Below are positions 59,783 to 64,000 of a stretch of 64,000 nt of DNA, one piece after another. Numbering within the stretch: the first letter of the stretch is position 1; the number at the start of each line of letters is the position of its first letter. The position numbers were made by a program, and so were the translations under genes. Source of the DNA: Lepidodermella squamata (taxonomy: Eukaryota > Gastrotricha); NCBI GenBank assembly GCA_047495785.1, contig JBLDXI010000007.1, positions 310,001-374,000 of the forward strand. Direction: 5' to 3'. The notes under the pieces were generated by a model. It was not told where the DNA came from and searched no databases. It saw only the letters and a list, made by a program, of their open reading frames with translations.

Positions 59783-62234
59783 ATGCAGGTGCTAATAGGC
59801 TTATTAGCCTTGATGCTGACTTTTGGCAGGCGAGCCTCAAGTTTTGACTGCCCTGTTGAGTCATCTCCCGTGCCTACGACAGGCCGCCAGTTACCGTCCC
59901 TCTACCCACTGACCGAGACCACGCTCAACATTTACACCCATCTATCAATTGGATGTAATGGCTTCATCAATGAATGGCAATTGGCGGCTCAAAACCAGGC
60001 TGTTTTCGCGTTGAATCTCGCGATTTTTAGAATATCACAACGAGCGGCTGACGGGCGACCTTCAGCGTTCAAATTGATCAATATGACTCACCTCGACCTA
60101 ACAGTCATCTATGAATACAAAACTCAGCCGTTATGGGTTAGATATTACCCGAAATCGCCTATTCCCGTTATGGAAGGGGACATTATCGGTAGGTTAAGGG
60201 TTCAACAACGTAACGAATTGTCAGCAAATTTATTAATATAGGCACGTTTTACGATCGAACCAGAATACCTGTAAAGCTGCTGACCATCAAAACGCGAAAA
60301 GCTCCAACCCCACCCACTGCTTTTTTTGTTCCGAATACTTTCATTTTGAAAATGACTGCCAAAGATTTCGGTGAGTCTATCGCGTGAAAATATGTTTGAT
60401 TTTTATTGTTTTTTTCTGAAAGCTGATAATGAAACAATCGATCTAAATGAACGCAGCTATTTGTTTGAATATCGAGATGTCGCGCTAGTTGCTTTCGTCA
60501 GCGGTAACAAGAAAAGGCTCATTCGTTCGACAACTACAACTACAACGACATCAACTACTACAACCGAACCAACTCCAAGAAGGCCGGGTTTCCCCCAAAC
60601 CACGTTGAATAATACCACTACATTTCCAACTAACAGCAGAGGTATGAATCGCCCCCGAAAATTCAGAGAAAATTCCTGTATCATTTCTGTAATAGTGGTT
60701 GACTGTTCCAATGATGATAGCTACGTCTGGGCTGGCGAGGGGACCTTCCCGTTTGATGCCGATAATTTCGTGAAGACCCAGTACAACCTGTACGAAGCTG
60801 GCCTGCAGATTTTTGAAGAGCTACGAGTTTCATGCCGCGGTTATTTAGTTGAATGGGACTTTCTATCGCCACCAATCAAACAAAAAACGATTCATAACCT
60901 GACATTAGGCGTGTTTCGCCTTTCACCTACCGATAGCTCGGTTTTCCGATTGGTTGGATCGACTAAAATTACGTCACTCACTGTCCCTCCGCATTTGATT
61001 GACCGATGGGTGGCGTTACCTTTGGCACCGCGGCAACAAATTGCTGTGGAACCTGGAGATTACTTGGGTAACATACAGGATGATTGCTGATTACTGAATA
61101 TTTACGATGTTTTTTCCAGGATTTTATTACAATCGCTTCGATACAACTGCGGAGAATCTGACTATCAGGACTAGCGTCAGTGTTGATAAAACTTACCCAA
61201 CGTGGGTTTTCGAGAGTGACGCAACGCAACTGAACAAATCCAATTGTAAGAACATTTCCTTTATCATTTTTTAGTGATTTTATCCTGTTTTGTTTCAGTG
61301 ACTATATCAAAAAAAGACGCTGGAAAGGTTTATCGTCGACCGGCATTGCTGGCTAAAATTAACAGGGAAAATCGGTTGTCGACTCCCAAGCCTACAACGC
61401 CTAGTGATGGTATTTTCACCTTCCCGCCTGACTTCGATCCGAACAAAATCAAAGACACGACTGAAGTAAAGTTCCACGGCAATTTCCTCAGAATTTTGAG
61501 CCGTGGGAATTCGGAATGTTCTTTCACTCGAGACAGCGCGGCTCTGGTGAGAAAATTACTGTTATCCTAATACGGCTTTTTAATTATCGCCTTCATAGCT
61601 TGAGTTTGACAACAACAAGGACTGTACCAATTTTGTTGGGGTATGGCTTTCATATTTTCGCTGAATTTATTTTGTCTATAAGCATTGAAATTGAAGAATA
61701 AGTTGAAGCTCTGCATTCATCCGACCAAGGTCTTCGCAGTTTGTGTTAACAGTGCTTCTAACTGTTCTGTCATCGGGGCGAGAACGGTACAGTATATTTT
61801 TTAGCTGCAACAGAAAGTTTACAGGTTGCAACTTCAAATAGATCGAAGTCTTCGATGAATTTCGTGAATGCCTTGATCAAGTTGAAAAGTATCAGGTAAT
61901 TTTGCAAAATGTTTATTTTTATATTGCATCAATTTTTGACATTTCAGTCCACATGTATTCACGTGGATCAATGGGTATGATCTGCTTTATTATTTGGGGA
62001 TTTATTCATTTAATTTTTATTATAAGGGTGAACGATTTTGCTCTACTTTTCGATCTCCTGCTACATTGGTAAGCTAAACTGTGAATCCAAGCGATAGGTC
62101 TATATTTTTTTATGGTATTTCAGGGCTGCTTCTCCAATGACTACCAGTGTCAGAAAGCTACTTTGAGAACGCTTCAGTTCGATTCAACAAGAGATCGTCC
62201 TGTTCTGAAGCTGGCCCGTTTCGCTAAAACTTGA
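59783..62234 (+). CDS. G20: secreted protein, 2 AD domains + Thr linker + 1 Cys10 module
   Basis: Exons: 59783-60188, 60242-60370, 60423-60641, 60696-61067, 61120-61245, 61299-61546, 61599-61640, 61697-61786, 61842-61895, 61948-61974, 62027-62068, 62124-62234. The signal peptide is MQVLIGLLALMLTFGRRASS, similar to G17's (MTFGRRAQA). AD1 has TLNIYTHL, GCNGFINEW, ALNLAIFR, GDIIGTFYD and YRDVALVAFV. The linker has Thr runs. AD2 has EAGLQIFEELRVSCRGYLVEW, NLTLGVFR, GDYLGFYYN, TWVFESD and RRPALLAKI. The Cys10 module begins FLRILSRGNSEC and uses the same phase-0 exon plan as G19, ending CFSNDYQCQ and a basic tail. The start is only 154 bp after the G19 stop. AATAAA is at 62301-62306. Confidence 0.82.
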
Positions 62235-63332
62235 AAAAGCGAGCTTATAAACTGAAAAGTGACCATCTGTTTTATTTACCTGTGGAATTTATTCTAAAGA
62301 AATAAATAATGATAAAAATAAAATAATTAGATTAGATATGTAATAGTTGATCACTACTTCTTACGGCTGAGTTGCTCGTGGGCAGGATCAAAAGAATCAC
62401 ACTAGAGAAATCTCGATATTGTTTTTGTTGTTGATGTTTGAATAACTTTACATTGGCTGCTTGTCATTACGATATATAAGGTCAAGAGAACATATGGTCA
62501 TGGCGGAGCAACACTTGAAAAATACCTGTCACAAACGCGTGTGAACATGCGAGGTCTCGTCTAATTGTTGTTTTCTGCGCTACGCCGCGCGCCAACGGAT
62601 CAAGCGTGTTATTAAGCAAAAAACACCTCAGCGCACCTGGGCTGGTTTTTTTCGCGTTAACACTCTAGGTAAACATTATTTCTGACAAATTATGCTTTTA
62701 ATGCGGGGGGATACCTATTTTATTTTCAAACAATATTCCCGACACTAATCATTTAGATTTTAAATACCAGTCTTGAAAAGACATGTTATTACGAACTTCG
62801 CTGCTTCGGTGCAGAGAAATTCGCTCAATTTATAAAAAAAAGCCTCTCTTTTTAATCAATTAAGAAGAATTGAGTTTGTCGTAATTAAATTTTCAAACAA
62901 ACTTTAATGTTTTTTCAGAGAAATTTAATTAATTTATTAGCTGAAAATAATCTATGATTATGAACACTTTTTATGTTGTATTTTCCGGCTGGTTTTTAAA
63001 ATGCCAGCAAATTAACTGGTGTCTGAGAACTATTGCGAGCGCGCGTCTTGCTACGCGCGACACTTGTCACCTTGAGTGAAGCGTACCCACAACTGCGATA
63101 TAAAGACACCGCCGAAACCACATCCTTCATCGGCTTTTCTAATTACCATGCCGATGGCTTTTGCGACGACGGCAAAGATGACGCGCTCTAGCATTAGAAA
63201 AATGTCTTTTACTGCGCTTCATTGTTGTCGCTACTATACTGCATTTGCTGCGCAGTTTTCACAGCAGAAATAAAACAATGCTAGCCAACTGTTTTATAAG
63301 GATATTTTTTACGAATTTTTCCTGACTTTTTG
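62235..63332. other. Intergenic region G20-G21
   Basis: Contains the G20 AATAAA and AT-rich spacer. A short frame at 63076-63273 has no support. No repeat family seen. Confidence 0.5.
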
Positions 63333-63961
63333 ATGGGTCCTAATTTACTCATACCCATCGGCTTGCTTCAAGCCCTCGTTTTTGCCGGCACAGCGCTTGG
63401 TTTGTTTTTCTTCGCACTGAAAAAATCTGATGAGGAAAAAATTATATCCACAGCTCAGCAACAATGCCCAAGGCTGCTGGATACCATGGTTCCACCGAAT
63501 TTTGTTATGGAACAGAGCACGAGATATACGAATCGCGAAAGTGGCCTACAAATCTTCACTGAACTCAGAATCCCATGCGATGGTGATTTTTTAATATTCC
63601 TAATCTCAGCGATTTTAAAACAAATTTTCAGGCTACATTACTGAGTGGCGTTTTATCGCGGCGAATCCACTTGTTTACGGACTCCATTTAGCCATTTTCC
63701 GCCCAACCACAGCTGGGTCGGTGAAATTCATCGACGAAAGCTATTTGGAAGCGCTTTCGACGCCGAACAAAGAGGGCGGCGTTTGGATTTACTACCCGTT
63801 GGACACGCCGATTCAGGTGAAAACGGGCGACTACGTCGGCATGTTCTACGACCGATTTAAAACATCCTACGATTTACTAACGATTAGCAGTCAAACTGTT
63901 GACTCGAGCACGCCGCCAACTTACGTTTTCATCATGGACGATCCTTCGATCAAAAAATCAC
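63333..63961 (+). CDS. G21: AD-domain protein, 3' end outside window (partial)
   Basis: Exons: 63333-63582 and 63632-63961; the donor GTGAGT at 63962 shows the gene continues. The N-terminus has a hydrophobic stretch (GLLQALVFAGTALGLFFFAL) followed by KK and charged residues, so it could be a signal peptide or an uncleaved type II membrane anchor. AD has ESGLQIF, PCDG, EWRFIAAN, GLHLAIFR, W, GDYVGMFYD, LTI and TYVFIMD. Four of the usual AD introns are reduced to the one inside PC-x|G. What follows the AD (Kunitz, Cys10 or neither) cannot be seen. Confidence 0.8.
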
Positions 63962-64000
63962 GTGAGTTTTCGGAGCCGAATAATTAGCCTATTAGGATAA

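Noticed and set aside
1-64000. CRISPR arrays, bacterial operons, phage genes, viral insertions
   Set aside because: No regularly spaced repeats, no ribosome binding sites and no viral or phage-like proteins; every supported gene has spliceosomal introns.

Overview
The window is nuclear DNA of a small, intron-rich metazoan. The evidence is GT-AG introns mostly 45-70 bp long, AATAAA signals, secreted multi-domain proteins, Kunitz-type cysteine domains and Thr-rich mucin-like linkers. An ecdysozoan such as a nematode or tardigrade fits best, but I cannot fix the phylum from sequence alone. There are no bacterial features, and I found no convincing minus-strand gene.

Nearly all the coding content is one tandem array of 21 related genes (G1-G21), all on the plus strand. 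G1 lacks its 5' end and G21 its 3' end. Twenty of the genes carry, after a signal peptide, one to three copies (31 in total) of a domain of about 200 residues that I do not recognise as a named family; I call it AD (array domain). Its landmarks are a first Cys, then GLQIF, PC-x-G, W-x-F, GLHLAVFR, [LI][VI]GET, W, P[IL]-x-V-x-x-GD-[YFVI][LI]G-[MIF][FY]YD, LTI, TYVLLMD and finally YR-x-PAL-x-AII. Introns recur at fixed places: phase 1 after the signal peptide, phase 0 after GLQ, phase 1 inside PC-x|G, phase 1 inside [LI]|GMFYD, and phase 1 before the terminal YR-x-PAL segment.

The C-terminal partner module changes along the array. G1-G3, G5 and G9-G15 (0-45 kb) end in one or two variant Kunitz domains, 17 in all, usually after a Thr-rich linker. 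G4, G6, G7, G8 and G16 have no C-terminal cysteine domain. G17-G20 (50-62 kb) have two AD copies, Thr-rich linkers and a different ten-cysteine module (Cys10), present three times in G17 and once each in G18-G20. Every Cys10 exon border is phase 0, unlike the phase-1 Kunitz exons.

The array shows recent turnover. G8 looks like a chimera of the G9 signal-peptide exon, a G11-like body and a decayed G9-like tail. Two blocks around G7-G9 are duplicated, with a fragment of the G7 3' end left at 25.3 kb. TIR elements, a long hairpin and other repeats lie between genes and in one intron of G2.

All products are predicted to be secreted. A structural, defensive or secretion-related extracellular role is an inference from signal peptides, disulfide-rich modules and mucin-like linkers. 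Exon coordinates were read by hand from splice signals, reading frame and alignment to sibling genes, and may be off by a few bases at weak sites.
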